This document shows, piece after piece, positions 1-9,566 of a stretch of 64,000 nucleotides of DNA. The stretch covers positions 1-64,000 of the forward strand of contig NZ_JJMN01000068.1 of NCBI RefSeq assembly GCF_000696385.1, written 5' to 3'. This DNA is from Vibrio metoecus. Its GTDB lineage: Bacteria; Pseudomonadota; Gammaproteobacteria; Enterobacterales; Vibrionaceae. Below the pieces are notes generated by a model. It had not been told where the DNA came from and ran no database searches. It was given only the letters and a program-made list of their open reading frames with translations. The translations under genes and the position numbers were made by a program. How positions within the stretch are numbered: position 1 is the stretch's first letter; the number at the start of each line of letters is the position of its first letter.

Positions 1-20
1 CAGTGATGAAGAAAATACCC

Positions 21-109
<89 letters not shown>

Positions 110-116
110 TATACAA

Positions 117-145
117 AAAGCCAGCTCATTGAGCTGGCTTTTTTG
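117..145 (+). terminator. Rho-independent terminator after tRNA-Tyr
   Basis: The stem AGCCAGCTC / GAGCTGGCT with loop ATT is followed by a run of T. It lies about 10 nt after the tRNA CCA end. Confidence 0.9.
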
Positions 146-181
146 TTGGCTGCAATAAAATATCTCCGTTTCAGCATCCAT

Positions 182-205
182 AAAAAAGCCCCGACGCGCG
201 GGGCG
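182..205 (-). terminator. Rho-independent terminator after treC
   Basis: On the minus strand the GC-rich stem GCCCCG / CGGGGC is followed by six T. It lies just past the treC stop codon and closes the trehalose operon. Confidence 0.85.
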
Positions 206-220
206 AAAAGTGATTGAATC

Positions 221-1910
221 CTATAGGGGTGACTCAATCAGGATGATGCGTGTTTCGTATGGACGTAACACTTGGTGCGCCAATACGCGCTGTAATTCAA
301 TCCCGGGATAGTTGCCTAGCAAGTAGAGCGCATCATCGAGCGGTAATTCTGGCAAAACACACTCGGTTTCGTGACCGTAATAGTTGTTCAAACAGATCAA
401 CACTTGTTTCTGATTGCGGCGCTGATAAGCAAAAATCTCTTTATGCTCCGGCAGCAAATCGGTGTAATCACCATCAGTGATCACAGCCACCTTTTTCCGC
501 AGAGATAACAAGCGGCGATAGAAATAGAATACTGAGTTTGGATCTTCCAACGCAGCTTGTGCGTTAATCTCAAGGTAGTTACTCGCAACGTCAATCCACG
601 GCTCACCTTGCGTAAAACCTGCATGTAAGCTCGCATCCCATTGCATTGGCGTGCGTGAATTATCACGAGATTTTTGCGCCAAAATCGCCAGCATGTCACT
701 TTCAGAGACACCTTGTTGCTGCACCATGATTTGGTGAATGTTGATGCTTTCAACATCACGATACTGCTTGATCGACGTAAAGCCTGGGTTGGTCATACCC
801 AACTCTTCACCTTGGTAGATATAAGGCGTGCCTTGCATTAGGTGAATGGTAGCCGCCAGCATTTTGGCAGATTCTACTCGATACTGCTGATCATCACCTA
901 AACGGCTGACAATCCGCGGCTGATACGTGGTTACACCAAAACAGCGCCCCCCACCCTTTACCATTCAGTCCCGTTTGCCAATGATTAAAAATTTTCTTGA
1001 GTTGCAGAAAATCAAATGGCGCTTTCGTCCACTTTTCGCCATTCGGGTAATCGACTTTCAAATGGTGAAAGTTAAACACCATGGAAAGTTCTCGCCCATC
1101 GAGCGCAGAATATTGTTGGCAATGTTCCAGCGTGGTGGAAGACATTTCGCCAACGGTGACGCTGCCATAACGCTGGAAAACATCGCGACTGATTTCTTGC
1201 AGATACTCATGCACTCTTGGACCATCGGTGTAAAAACGACGCCCATCACCGATGTCATCATTGGCAAAATCTTGCTGTTTGGAAATCAGGTTGATCACAT
1301 CAAGCCGGAAACCATCCACGCCTTTTTCAGCCCAAAAACCAATAATTTTTTTCACCTCTTCCCGTACTTGCGGGTTTTCCCAATTGAGGTCGGCCTGCTC
1401 TTTGGCAAACAGGTGCAAATAATACTCACCGGTCGCTTCATCTAGCGCCCACGCACTCCCCCCGAATTTGGATTGCCAGTTGTTTGGCACACCACCGTCA
1501 ACTGGCTTACGCCAAATATAGTAATCACGGTAAGGGCTATTGCGATCGCCCAGTGCAGATTGGAACCAAGCGTGCTCGGTTGAGGTGTGGTTGACGACAA
1601 TATCCATAATGATGCGAATGCCACGCTGATGCGCTTCTTTCAACAACTGTTCAAAATCTTGCATCGTGCCAAAATCAGGATTGATCGCGTAGTAATCGGC
1701 AATGTCATAGCCATTATCCACCATTGGCGACTGATAAACTGGGGTCAACCAAATGGCATCAATCCCAAGCTTTTGTAGATAGTCCAACTTGCCGATGATC
1801 CCTTGCAGATCCCCCATGCCCTTTGCACCACTATCACAAAAACTTTTCGGATAAATTTGATAAATTGCAGCGGTTTTCCACCAAGGCATGGACTGGGTTG
1901 AGCTACTCAT
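221..1910 (-). pseudogene. treC: Trehalose-6-phosphate hydrolase, broken by a one-base insertion
   Basis: The enzyme hydrolyses cytoplasmic trehalose 6-phosphate, made by the TreB transporter, to glucose and glucose 6-phosphate. The N-terminal part (1910 down to about 925) holds the GH13 alpha-amylase fold: the DAIWLTP strand, the VVNHTS region, GFRLDVINL with the nucleophile Asp, and VGEM with the acid Glu. The C-terminal part (about 925 to 221) continues with LGDDQQYR and GTPYIYQGEELG. The two pieces lie in different frames and join perfectly if one extra base near 925 is removed, giving about 562 residues, the usual family length. It follows treB after a short hairpin. The identity is clear. 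Whether the gene is truly dead or the extra base is a sequencing error cannot be told here; I favour an error. Confidence 0.93.
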
Positions 1911-1945
1911 ACGACTCTCACTTACTCAAAAACTGACTCAATAAC

Positions 1946-1973
1946 AGAAAAAGGAGTGGCGAAAGCCACTCCT
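1946..1973 (-). terminator. Intercistronic hairpin between treB and treC
   Basis: On the minus strand GGAGTGGC, a TTTC loop and GCCACTCC are followed by five T. The structure meets the intrinsic terminator pattern but sits inside the treB-treC operon, so it probably reduces treC transcription relative to treB. Confidence 0.7.
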
Positions 1974-1987
1974 CACTCAGGAAGAAA

Positions 1988-3412
1988 TTAGGCGGCTGAT
2001 ACAGCCAACTTGCCAGAACGCTGGGCACGCTTGTACATCAACAATGTCAGCGTTACTGGTACCGCAATCGCAATCAGCATCGCGACCAGATAAATGCTCC
2101 AATACTGTGGTTGAATGGAGAGAATACCCGGCAAACCACCCACACCAATCCCGTTAGCCATCACCCCAGCACTACCACACACCGCCGCGGCTAAGGCGCT
2201 CCCAATCATGGCACTGAGCATCGGGAATTTGTATTTGAGGTTGATACCGTACATCGCAGGCTCCGTCACCCCAAGGTAGGCTGAAATTGCCGCAGGGATT
2301 GAGATATCTCGCTCGCCGTGCTTTTTACTGATGATAATGATGCCCACTACCGCCGATGCTTGCGCAATGTTGGATAGCGCAATCAAAGGCCAAATTGGCG
2401 TACCACCCAGCTCTTGCATCAGCTGCAGATCTACCGCGTTAGTGGTGTGGTGAATACCAGTAATCACGAGAGGCGCATACAGAAAGCCAAACAGCGTCGA
2501 GCCAATTACCGCAAAATCACCCGTCATCGCCGCTTTCGCCGCAAATGCAACACCATCACCAATCACGCGACCAAATGGGCCGATAAAGGCATGGGCAAGT
2601 ACCACAGAAAGAATAATTGAAACAAACGGCACTACCACCAAATACAGGTAAGAAGGGACAATACGTCTTAAGTTGTTTTCAATAAAGGCCAGCACTACAC
2701 CAGCTAAAATGGCTGGGATCACTTGGGCTTGATAACCGACTTTTTCAATAGCAAATAGCCCAAAGTCCCACACTTCCGGCACTTGCTTACCAATCAAGTA
2801 AGCATTCATCAATTGCGGAGAAACCAGCGTTACCCCAAGGGTAATACCGAGAATTGGCGTGCCACCAAGTTTTTTCACGGTTGACCAACACACACCAACA
2901 GGTAGGAAGAAGAAAATGGCTTCGCCAATCAACCACAAAAACGCATGAACTGATGCCCAAAACTGACTGATTTCGGTCAGTGTTTTGCCATCAAACATGC
3001 GAATGTCGCCAATCACATTACGAAAACCGAGGATCAAACCACCGGTGATGATCGCAGGCAGCAGTGGCACAAAAATTTCAGCTAAATGGGAGATGCCACG
3101 CTCTAGCACATTCATGTTTTGACGCGCAGCCACTTTGGCATCGTCTTTTGAAACCGCTTGTTTACCTGTTTGTTCTAGCAGCATTTTGTATACGTGATCG
3201 ACTTCGGTACCAATCACGACTTGAAATTGTCCAGCATTGGTAAAGCAGCCCTTTACCATACTTAGCGCTTCCAAGCCCGCCTTATCAGCCTGCTCTGGCT
3301 GATTCAGCACAAAGCGTAAGCGTGTCAAACAGTGAGTAACGCTCGCAATATTGCTTTCGCCCCCCACCAGCTCGATAAGACGCGTAACGTCTTGTTTCGC
3401 AATCTTACTCAT
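1988..3412 (-). CDS. treB: Trehalose-specific PTS enzyme IIBC
   Basis: An inner membrane transporter that takes up trehalose and phosphorylates it to trehalose 6-phosphate. The N-terminal EIIB domain (about residues 1-90) has the phospho-cysteine in VTHCLTRLRFVL. The rest is a polytopic EIIC domain with the conserved GITEPAMYGINLKY-type segment (here GVTEPAMYGIN). No IIA domain is fused, so the glucose-type IIA protein Crr encoded elsewhere would donate phosphate. I chose the ATG at 3412 (MSKIAKQD) because it aligns with E. coli TreB; a GTG four codons upstream at 3424 is the alternative, and neither has a well-spaced Shine-Dalgarno sequence. It is first in the treB-treC operon, and two TreR-type palindromes lie upstream. 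Confidence 0.95.
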   Translation of the reverse strand: MSKIAKQDVTRLIELVGGESNIASVTHCLTRLRFVLNQPEQADKAGLEALSMVKGCFTNAGQFQVVIGTEVDHVYKMLLEQTGKQAVSKDDAKVAARQNMNVLERGISHLAEIFVPLLPAIITGGLILGFRNVIGDIRMFDGKTLTEISQFWASVHAFLWLIGEAIFFFLPVGVCWSTVKKLGGTPILGITLGVTLVSPQLMNAYLIGKQVPEVWDFGLFAIEKVGYQAQVIPAILAGVVLAFIENNLRRIVPSYLYLVVVPFVSIILSVVLAHAFIGPFGRVIGDGVAFAAKAAMTGDFAVIGSTLFGFLYAPLVITGIHHTTNAVDLQLMQELGGTPIWPLIALSNIAQASAVVGIIIISKKHGERDISIPAAISAYLGVTEPAMYGINLKYKFPMLSAMIGSALAAAVCGSAGVMANGIGVGGLPGILSIQPQYWSIYLVAMLIAIAVPVTLTLLMYKRAQRSGKLAVSAA

Positions 3413-3451
3413 ATCCTCGTCCACCCTATTGAATTGTTATGTTTGCAGCAA

Positions 3452-3467
3452 TTGGGAACAGTCCCAA
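3452..3467. promoter_or_regulatory. TreR-type operator 1
   Basis: The perfect palindrome TTGGGA-ACAG-TCCCAA lies 40 bp upstream of treB. The same core recurs about 57 bp further upstream. The LacI-type regulator gene adjoins it, so it is most likely a TreR binding site. Confidence 0.75.
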
Positions 3468-3509
3468 ATCAATTGGTGCGATATTGACACAATGCATAAC
3501 AGATAAAAA

Positions 3510-3523
3510 TGGGAACAATCCCA
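3510..3523. promoter_or_regulatory. TreR-type operator 2
   Basis: The palindrome TGGGA-ACAA-TCCCA shares the GGGAACA core with operator 1. Two operators about 57 bp apart, centre to centre, would suit DNA looping or cooperative repression of treB by a LacI-family protein. Confidence 0.72.
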
Positions 3524-3650
3524 TTAATTGAATGCGATCACATTGTGCGTTATTTGCGCATGATTTTAGTGTAGTAAAAAGAGAGTCAAACTCGCGAAAC
3601 AATACGATTCACGAATCATCAAAGGGCATAAATAAAAAAGAAGGAGGCCG

Positions 3651-4601
3651 TTACCGCGATACTGGCATCTGTGTTAGATGCACACAGCCGTTTTCAGGGC
3701 CACACAGTTGCTCGATCAATAAATCGGCAGCTAATTTGCCCGCTTCACGATAGCCGGGGTCGACACTAAAAATGTTCGGAAATAGAAAAGAGAGCAGTTC
3801 ATTGCCCCCAACCCCAGTCACCACCACATCATCACGTTGCAGCTCTTGTAAACGCTTAATCACACCCAGTGCCAAAGTATCACTGGCACACACAATCGCT
3901 TGAGTTTGCTCAGTCAGCACTTTATCCACTAGCTGATAGGCGCTTTCATGGTGTAGCTGCCCGGTTTGGTAATTCGCGACAATCTCATGCTGCGTGCACC
4001 AGTTAAGGTAAGCGTTAAGCCGTTGCTCACCCGTGGTTTTATCACGCGGATCAACCCCAATAAAGGCAATATCCCGTAACTGTTTTTGCGCTAAATGCTG
4101 TAAGGCACGCTCAATCACGCCAGTATTGTCATAATTGATGGAGGAAACATCCTCACTGTGCATCGCCAATAACACGCAGCGATGTTGCCAGTGAAGCAGT
4201 GCATCATGGTCGATATCCGTAAAACCAAACACGATCACGCCATCCACTTGTCGTTTGGCGAGCACTTTTAAGTGAGCGTTGGTTTTTTCGCGGCTAAACT
4301 GGCTCTCCATGATCACCACATCATAACCGTGAGCATAAAAAGCTTGCAGCATAGTGCTGACCGCTTTGTTTTCCGAAGGTGAATCGAGGCGTGAGATGAT
4401 AATGCCCACGACTTTTTGGCTGCCACCACGCATGGTTTGTGCCGATTTGGAAGGCACATAACCCGATTCTGCGATCACCTGCTCTACGCGTGCACGCGTT
4501 TCAGGCTTCACTTTGGGATCATTGGTCAACACTCGGGATACGGTTGATTTACCGACACCAGAAAGTCTCGCAATGTCTAAAATGGTCAGTTTTCGATTCA
4601 T
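3651..4601 (-). CDS. treR: Trehalose operon repressor, LacI family
   Basis: A transcription factor of 316 residues. Residues 1-60 form the LacI-type helix-turn-helix (LTILDIARLSGVGKSTVSRVL) with the hinge helix. From about residue 62 a periplasmic-binding-protein-like effector domain follows (VVGIIISRLDSPSENK; CASDTLALGVIKRL). In the family the domain binds trehalose 6-phosphate and releases repression of treB-treC. The gene lies upstream of treB in the same orientation, with two GGGAACA-type palindromes between them. Length and domain order match E. coli TreR. Confidence 0.94.
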   Translation of the reverse strand: MNRKLTILDIARLSGVGKSTVSRVLTNDPKVKPETRARVEQVIAESGYVPSKSAQTMRGGSQKVVGIIISRLDSPSENKAVSTMLQAFYAHGYDVVIMESQFSREKTNAHLKVLAKRQVDGVIVFGFTDIDHDALLHWQHRCVLLAMHSEDVSSINYDNTGVIERALQHLAQKQLRDIAFIGVDPRDKTTGEQRLNAYLNWCTQHEIVANYQTGQLHHESAYQLVDKVLTEQTQAIVCASDTLALGVIKRLQELQRDDVVVTGVGGNELLSFLFPNIFSVDPGYREAGKLAADLLIEQLCGPENGCVHLTQMPVSR

Positions 4602-4651
4602 GTGCTGTGGGATATTTATTTAAAAAGAGGAATAAAGCCGCTATCGCGACC

Positions 4652-5212
4652 TTATTTTTTCACTCGCAGTAGATAGTGTGGCACGTCACGAATACTATCA
4701 AGCACCACCGTTGCCAACGCTTCACCTTGTTCAGTTACCGGTTTACCCGTGCGTACGAGAATCTTAGTACCCACACCGGCCGCTTCGGCTGCCATCATAT
4801 CTTCCGCTTTATCACCCACCATGACCGAATTGGCCATGTCGATTTTCAGAAAATCACGCGCAGAAAGGAACATGCCCGGTTTAGGTTTACGGCAATCACA
4901 CTCTTCTTTGTATTGCCCAATTCCATGTTCAGCATGGTGCGGACAGTAATAGATGCCGTCAAACTCAACGCCATTATCCGCAAAGTTCCAGTCCATCCAC
5001 TGAGTGAGAGAGATGAAACGTTCCTCGGTAAATTTGCCGCGTGCGATTCCGGACTGGTTGGTGACCAACACCAATAGATAGCCCATACGCTGCAAAGCTG
5101 CAGTCGCTTCAAACACACCTTCAATGAATTGGAAATCGTGCTCATCATGCACGTAACCATGATCAACGTTGATCACGCCATCACGGTCCAGAAATACGGC
5201 TGGTTTTGCCAA
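4652..5212 (-). CDS. gmhB: D-glycero-beta-D-manno-heptose 1,7-bisphosphate 7-phosphatase
   Basis: A cytoplasmic HAD-family phosphatase of 186 residues that removes the C7 phosphate in ADP-heptose synthesis for the LPS inner core. HAD motif I is FLDRDGVIN (residues 7-15) with the two catalytic Asp, motif II is VTNQSG, and motif IV is MVGDKAEDM. The zinc-binding insert [10 protein letters not shown] ... CDCRKPKPG is the hallmark of GmhB. It is transcribed divergently from metNIQ. Confidence 0.96.
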   Translation of the reverse strand: MAKPAVFLDRDGVINVDHGYVHDEHDFQFIEGVFEATAALQRMGYLLVLVTNQSGIARGKFTEERFISLTQWMDWNFADNGVEFDGIYYCPHHAEHGIGQYKEECDCRKPKPGMFLSARDFLKIDMANSVMVGDKAEDMMAAEAAGVGTKILVRTGKPVTEQGEALATVVLDSIRDVPHYLLRVKK

Positions 5213-5259
5213 AATGCTATCTCTTTCAAGTCACTTTGCGCGAATTACTTGCACGCTTT

Positions 5260-5300
5260 ATTTTTTTCATCACTATCTATATTTTTTTCGTCACTATCTA
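5260..5300. repeat. Two tandem 20-bp direct repeats between gmhB and metN
   Basis: Copies at 5260-5279 and 5281-5300 differ at one position and are separated by one base, so the period is 21 bp. Each is a T7 run followed by CRTCACTATCTA. They lie upstream of the metN promoter on the gmhB side. Two helical turns of spacing could place a protein twice on one DNA face, but no known box is recognised. Confidence 0.75.
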
Positions 5301-5333
5301 ATAACGTTCTCGTCTAATCACCCACAACCATTT

Positions 5334-5349
5334 AGACGTCTAGACGTAA
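5334..5349. promoter_or_regulatory. Tandem MetJ boxes upstream of metN
   Basis: AGACGTCT (5334-5341) is the perfect met-box consensus and is followed without a gap by AGACGTAA (6 of 8 matches). MetJ with S-adenosylmethionine binds such tandem 8-bp boxes. The boxes lie ten bases upstream of the -35 element of the metNIQ promoter, so repression by methionine sufficiency is expected. Confidence 0.88.
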
Positions 5350-5358
5350 AAATATCTA

Positions 5359-5387
5359 TTGACTTAAACTCGGCAAGCCCATAGCAT
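5359..5387 (+). promoter_or_regulatory. Predicted metNIQ promoter
   Basis: TTGACT (5359-5364), a 17-bp spacer and TAGCAT (5382-5387) form a sigma70-type promoter just downstream of the MetJ boxes and about 60 bp before the metN start. Confidence 0.6.
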
Positions 5388-5448
5388 CGACTACCAATTG
5401 AGGAAGAGGCTAATAGATTATTCTGCCTTTAGCAGTACAGGGTTGCAC

Positions 5449-6483
5449 ATGATTGAGATTAAAAGCGTAAATAAAGTGTTCTATCAGGGGGATAAAGAAA
5501 TCCATGCCCTGAAAGACATCAATTTATTGATTCCACAAGGCACCATTTTTGGGGTGATTGGTTCATCCGGTGCGGGAAAAAGTACGCTGATCCGTTGTGT
5601 CAACATGCTAGAAAAACCGACCAGCGGTCAAGTGATTGTGGATGGCGTGGACCTAACCACACTAAGTCAGCAGCAGCTCTGCGCGGCTCGCCGCAATATC
5701 GGTATGATTTTTCAGCATTTTAATCTGCTTTCTTCACGAACTGTATTTGAAAACGTCGCTCTACCACTAGAGCTTGCTGATAAGCCACGTCAACACATCG
5801 AAACCAAAGTCACCGAACTTTTGGCGCTGGTTGGATTGGATGATAAACACGATAGTTATCCCGCCAATCTTTCCGGTGGTCAAAAACAGCGTGTGGCGAT
5901 TGCCCGCGCTTTGGCAAGCGATCCTAAAGTGCTGCTGTGTGATGAAGCGACCAGCGCGCTCGATCCAGCGACGACGCAGTCAATTCTAGAACTGCTCAAA
6001 GAGATTAACCGTAAACTCAACCTAACCATTTTGCTGATCACCCATGAAATGGATGTGGTGAAAAGCATCTGTCACGAAGTGGCGATTATTGGTGGTGGAG
6101 AGCTGGTTGAAAATGGCACCGTCGGCGATATTTTTGCCCACCCGAAAACCGCGTTAGCGCACCAATTTATCCGCTCAACGTTGGATTTATCGATTCCAGA
6201 AGATTACCAAGCGCGCCTGCAACCCACTCGCGTGGCAGGGAGCTACCCACTGGTGCGTTTGGAATTCACTGGAGCCACTGTTGACGCCCCGCTGATGACG
6301 CAAATTGCCCGTAAGTACAACATTGATGTCAGCATTCTGAGCTCTGATCTCGATTACGCCGGCGGTGTGAAATTCGGCATGATGGTGGCTGAAATTTTTG
6401 GAAATGCCGACGATGATGAAGCCGCCATTCGTTACCTACGTGAGCACAATGTAAAAGTGGAGGTGCTGGGTTATGTCCTTTAA
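5449..6483 (+). CDS. metN: Methionine ABC transporter ATP-binding protein
   Basis: The ATPase of the D/L-methionine importer, on the cytoplasmic face of MetI. It has Walker [10 protein letters not shown], signature LSGGQKQR, Walker [14 protein letters not shown] and the switch His in LLITHEMD. The C-terminal part (from about residue 265) is the ACT-like NIL domain that senses intracellular methionine. I use the ATG at 5449 ([11 protein letters not shown]), which gives 344 residues, the family length; the open frame extends back to a TTG at 5398. It overlaps metI by 11 bp and lies downstream of tandem met boxes. Confidence 0.96.
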   Translation: MIEIKSVNKVFYQGDKEIHALKDINLLIPQGTIFGVIGSSGAGKSTLIRCVNMLEKPTSGQVIVDGVDLTTLSQQQLCAARRNIGMIFQHFNLLSSRTVFENVALPLELADKPRQHIETKVTELLALVGLDDKHDSYPANLSGGQKQRVAIARALASDPKVLLCDEATSALDPATTQSILELLKEINRKLNLTILLITHEMDVVKSICHEVAIIGGGELVENGTVGDIFAHPKTALAHQFIRSTLDLSIPEDYQARLQPTRVAGSYPLVRLEFTGATVDAPLMTQIARKYNIDVSILSSDLDYAGGVKFGMMVAEIFGNADDDEAAIRYLREHNVKVEVLGYVL

Positions 6484-7153
6484 TACGATTGCACAATGGG
6501 TTACGCTGAACAGCGATCTACTGCTAACCGCCACATGGCAAACGCTGTACATGGTCGCGATTGCGGGCGTGGTTCGGTTTTGCACGTGGGTTATTCCGCT
6601 TGGGGTGATTCTACACACCACTAAAAAAGATGGCTTGCTAGAAAACCTACCGCTCAATCGCATTCTTGGTGCGATTGTTAACGTAGGTCGCTCCGTCCCC
6701 TTTTTAGTGTTGATGGTCGCGATCATTCCCGTCACCAAACTGATTGTCGGCACCTTCATCGGCACCACGGCGGCGATTGTCCCTCTTACGATTGGAGCAA
6801 TTCCGTTTGTAGCGAGACTCATTGAAAGTGCACTGCTTGAAGTACCAACCGGCTTAGTGGAAGCGGCGCAATCTATGGGTGCGACGCCACTGCAAATCAT
6901 TCGTAAGGTACTGCTGCCTGAAGCGCTGCCGACGATTTTAAACTCAGTCACGATTACTCTCGTGACACTGGTCAGCTACTCAGCCATGGCAGGTACCGTT
7001 GGCGGTGGTGGTCTGGGCGATGTGGCGATCCGCTATGGATTCCACCGTTACGACATCACCATTATGGCGGTCACTGTGGTCATGCTGATTGTGCTGGTAC
7101 AAATTATTCAATCCATCGGTGATGCGTTGGTACGCCGCGTCGATCATCGATAA
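6473..7153 (+). CDS. metI: Methionine ABC transporter permease, with a locally scrambled segment
   Basis: The membrane-spanning permease of the MetNIQ methionine importer. It has about five transmembrane segments and the EAA-type cytoplasmic loop [25 protein letters not shown]. At about residues 35-40 the protein reads [12 protein letters not shown] where the family has a GF-A-LG-IPLG pattern. Three extra bases within 6575-6592 explain this: they shift and then restore the frame and add one residue (226 instead of about 225). The gene is therefore open but carries a short non-native stretch in its first transmembrane region. A sequencing error is the simplest cause. Confidence 0.93.
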   Translation: MSFNTIAQWVTLNSDLLLTATWQTLYMVAIAGVVRFCTWVIPLGVILHTTKKDGLLENLPLNRILGAIVNVGRSVPFLVLMVAIIPVTKLIVGTFIGTTAAIVPLTIGAIPFVARLIESALLEVPTGLVEAAQSMGATPLQIIRKVLLPEALPTILNSVTITLVTLVSYSAMAGTVGGGGLGDVAIRYGFHRYDITIMAVTVVMLIVLVQIIQSIGDALVRRVDHR

Positions 7154-7189
7154 GCAAAACAAAAGCCTTTTTTGAACAAGGAGTTCATC

Positions 7190-7999
7190 ATGAAGTTTAG
7201 CCTGAAAAGTTTACTGACTATCGCAGCTGCTGCCTCAACCCTGATTTTGGCAGGCTGTGGTGAAAAAGCGGTGGATAACAACAAAGTAAAAATTGGTGTT
7301 ATGGCGGGTGCTGAAGCACAAGTGGCGGAAGTAGCAGCCAAAGTTGCTAAAGAAAAATACAATCTGGATGTCGAACTGGTCACTTTTACTGACTATGTAA
7401 CACCAAACGCAGCATTGGATGACGGTTCTATCGATGCCAACGCGTTCCAACATAAACCTTATCTGGATAAGCAAATCGCCGATCGTGGTTACAAACTGGC
7501 GATCGTTGGCAACACCTTTGTTTACCCAATCGCAGGTTACTCAAAACAGATCAAATCCGTTGATGAGCTACAAGATGGTGCACGCATTGCGGTTCCAAAC
7601 GATCCAACGAACCTTGGTCGCTCACTACTGCTGCTACAACAACAAGGTTTGATCAAACTGCGTGAAGATGTAGGTCTGTTGGCGACCGTACGTGATATCG
7701 TTGAAAATCCAAAGAAACTTGAGATTCTAGAATTGGATGCAGCCCAACTGCCACGCTCACTGGATGATGTTGCTCTGTCTATCATCAATACCACTTACGC
7801 CAGTTCAATCAACCTGACACCAGAAAAAGACGGTATCTTCGTTGAAGACAAAGAGTCGCCATACGTTAACTTGTTGGTGGCTCGTGAAGCGAACGTGAAC
7901 GCGGAAAACGTACAAAACTTCAAGAAAGCCTACCAAACCGATGACGTCGCTAAAGCCGCTTCAGAGATCTTCCAAGGTGGCGCGGTAAAAGGCTGGTAA
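7190..7999 (+). CDS. metQ: Methionine ABC transporter substrate-binding lipoprotein
   Basis: A NlpA/MetQ-family lipoprotein that captures methionine in the periplasm and delivers it to MetI. It has a lipoprotein signal peptide with lipobox LILAGC (lipidated Cys at about residue 23), followed by VKIGVMAGAEAQVAEVA and the family pattern DYVTPNAALDDGSIDANAFQHKPYL. The ATG at 7190 is preceded by AAGGAG with a good spacing; an in-frame upstream start at 7172 has no ribosome site. It is the last gene of metNIQ and is followed by a terminator. Confidence 0.96.
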   Translation: MKFSLKSLLTIAAAASTLILAGCGEKAVDNNKVKIGVMAGAEAQVAEVAAKVAKEKYNLDVELVTFTDYVTPNAALDDGSIDANAFQHKPYLDKQIADRGYKLAIVGNTFVYPIAGYSKQIKSVDELQDGARIAVPNDPTNLGRSLLLLQQQGLIKLREDVGLLATVRDIVENPKKLEILELDAAQLPRSLDDVALSIINTTYASSINLTPEKDGIFVEDKESPYVNLLVAREANVNAENVQNFKKAYQTDDVAKAASEIFQGGAVKGW

Positions 8000-8056
8000 T
8001 CGTTTAATTTCAAAACGTTCGTCTTTGAAAAACGAACTCTGGAAATAAACATCAAA

Positions 8057-8085
8057 AAAGGTTGGCTTTAAGCCAACCTTTTTTA
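8057..8085 (+). terminator. Rho-independent terminator after metNIQ
   Basis: The stem AGGTTGGCT / AGCCAACCT with a short loop is followed by six T. Confidence 0.9.
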
Positions 8086-8143
8086 TTACCGCGATCCTTT
8101 TAATACATATAGAAAGACCGTTAATGTGGATTCTTTCCCGACT

Positions 8144-8920
8144 CTACTTCAAATGATCCCAAGAAATATTGGAGACAATCCGGCATGATTCACAACAAAA
8201 ATGGAAGATGTCATGCAGTGGCTCATCCAGCAACCACTCTCCGCCGCACTTAGGGCAAAGGCGCGCTTTTTCTTGCGCAAGGCTACTGCCTCCAACCCGA
8301 TACTGATAGTAATAGGTTGGCACTTTAGTCAGAAATTCAATACGGCCACGTAAATCCCAACCACGACGGAATAAATCACTATCCACATCGCAAATCTCAT
8401 GCAGCGCAGCATGTTCAGCTTTGCACGCTCCTGCCATCTGCAACTCATCACACGCTTGCCATTCGGTTTGCCATTTGATCACGGCTTTATGATCACCATT
8501 AAAGGTCGGTGGGTTACGGTATAGCGGGATCGGCAGCAAGGTTTCACCGCTGCGTAACGGAGAGCAAGTGTGCACATAGGTGGTGTACAACACTTGCCAG
8601 CTCGGAGTTTCCTCTTCCGCCGCTTGTTCTGAATTAATGTCTAACCCCAGCACACGTACTTTCGGCGCGAGTAAACAAGCCTCACTTAAACGGTTCACAC
8701 AAGCTTCAACGTATTCGGAATGGAATTTCGGGTGCAAACTCTCTTTTTCTGGGCATACGGCGCGCACGTAAAACACCCCCTCACCCAGCACTATCGGAAA
8801 CTCGCGTCCCAGCACTTGTCCGTTGTAACGTAGTGCATCCATCAAGCCATTGATCGCTTTATCCACTGCGCTAATGGTGGTGTTATCAAAACACTCAAAC
8901 TCTAACTCAACCACGTACAT
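8144..8920 (-). CDS. Zn-ribbon-containing protein, DUF2310 family
   Basis: A 258-residue conserved protein. The C terminus carries a two-cysteine-pair zinc ribbon: CPKCGG (about residues 224-229) and CCESC (about 246-250). The family is annotated only as a possible nucleic-acid-binding protein, and no enzymatic motif is seen. The start ATG follows the syd stop codon by one base, so the two genes are translationally coupled. That places it next to Syd, which monitors SecY, but no functional link is established. Confidence 0.85.
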   Translation of the reverse strand: MYVVELEFECFDNTTISAVDKAINGLMDALRYNGQVLGREFPIVLGEGVFYVRAVCPEKESLHPKFHSEYVEACVNRLSEACLLAPKVRVLGLDINSEQAAEEETPSWQVLYTTYVHTCSPLRSGETLLPIPLYRNPPTFNGDHKAVIKWQTEWQACDELQMAGACKAEHAALHEICDVDSDLFRRGWDLRGRIEFLTKVPTYYYQYRVGGSSLAQEKARLCPKCGGEWLLDEPLHDIFHFCCESCRIVSNISWDHLK

Positions 8921-8921
8921 C

Positions 8922-9470
8922 TCAATTCACCTTTGGTTCAAGTTGCTCTAAAAATTCAGCAAGGCCGGCCGTCAGCACTTCACGCTGCCCTGTCCCAAGC
9001 TTTTCGAGGATCACATTACCGGTCAAGTTACAGATGGCAATCACGGCCATTTCATCGTTGGTGGTGGCGATAAATACGGTTGGTTTTTGCTTAAGGCGAC
9101 GCTGCATCACCAGATGCCCCAAAATATTTTCTTGCAGGCGGGTGAAATCGTCCTCACTCCAGACTTGCAATAACGTCAGTTCACGCCCTCGCCACTGCGC
9201 AGGCATATCTGCACTAAAGTGGCTGGCGTAAAACGCTTTAATATCCTCGTGCAGCGTCAGCTCAATCGCTCGTTCAACATGACTGAAATCGGCCCACACC
9301 TCACGATGAACAGGACGCCAGCGCACCGCATCGGCTAGCTCTTCGACTACACAAGGCGAAGCCAGTCCCAACAATTCGTCATTTTCCGGTAATTGACCGG
9401 TTTGCTGTGCACAATGTTGTAGAAAACGCTGACTGAATGCACTCAAGGCTTGCACTACGCTTTGCGTCAT
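8922..9470 (-). CDS. syd: SecY-interacting protein Syd
   Basis: A cytoplasmic membrane-associated protein that binds SecY and, in E. coli, helps check improperly assembled SecYEG translocons. The sequence shows the family features [14 protein letters not shown] near residue 38 and [14 protein letters not shown] near residue 80. I chose the ATG at 9470 (MTQSVVQAL) because GGAG lies six bases upstream and the resulting 182 residues match E. coli Syd. The open frame reaches back to 9518, into the divergent queF promoter region. The gene is divergent from queF. Confidence 0.92.
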   Translation of the reverse strand: MTQSVVQALSAFSQRFLQHCAQQTGQLPENDELLGLASPCVVEELADAVRWRPVHREVWADFSHVERAIELTLHEDIKAFYASHFSADMPAQWRGRELTLLQVWSEDDFTRLQENILGHLVMQRRLKQKPTVFIATTNDEMAVIAICNLTGNVILEKLGTGQREVLTAGLAEFLEQLEPKVN

Positions 9471-9566
9471 AATCATCTCCATGTTGAGTTTGCGCCGCCT
9501 CGTTAATGACACTGGCACTGGGATTGCGTAAAATTCTGCACATTCTAATTGAATCGACTGAAAAAC

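Noticed and set aside
481-759. Open frames antisense to treC, dnaK, purL and other long genes
   Set aside because: They are shadows of real coding sequence with no ribosome sites or recognisable products.
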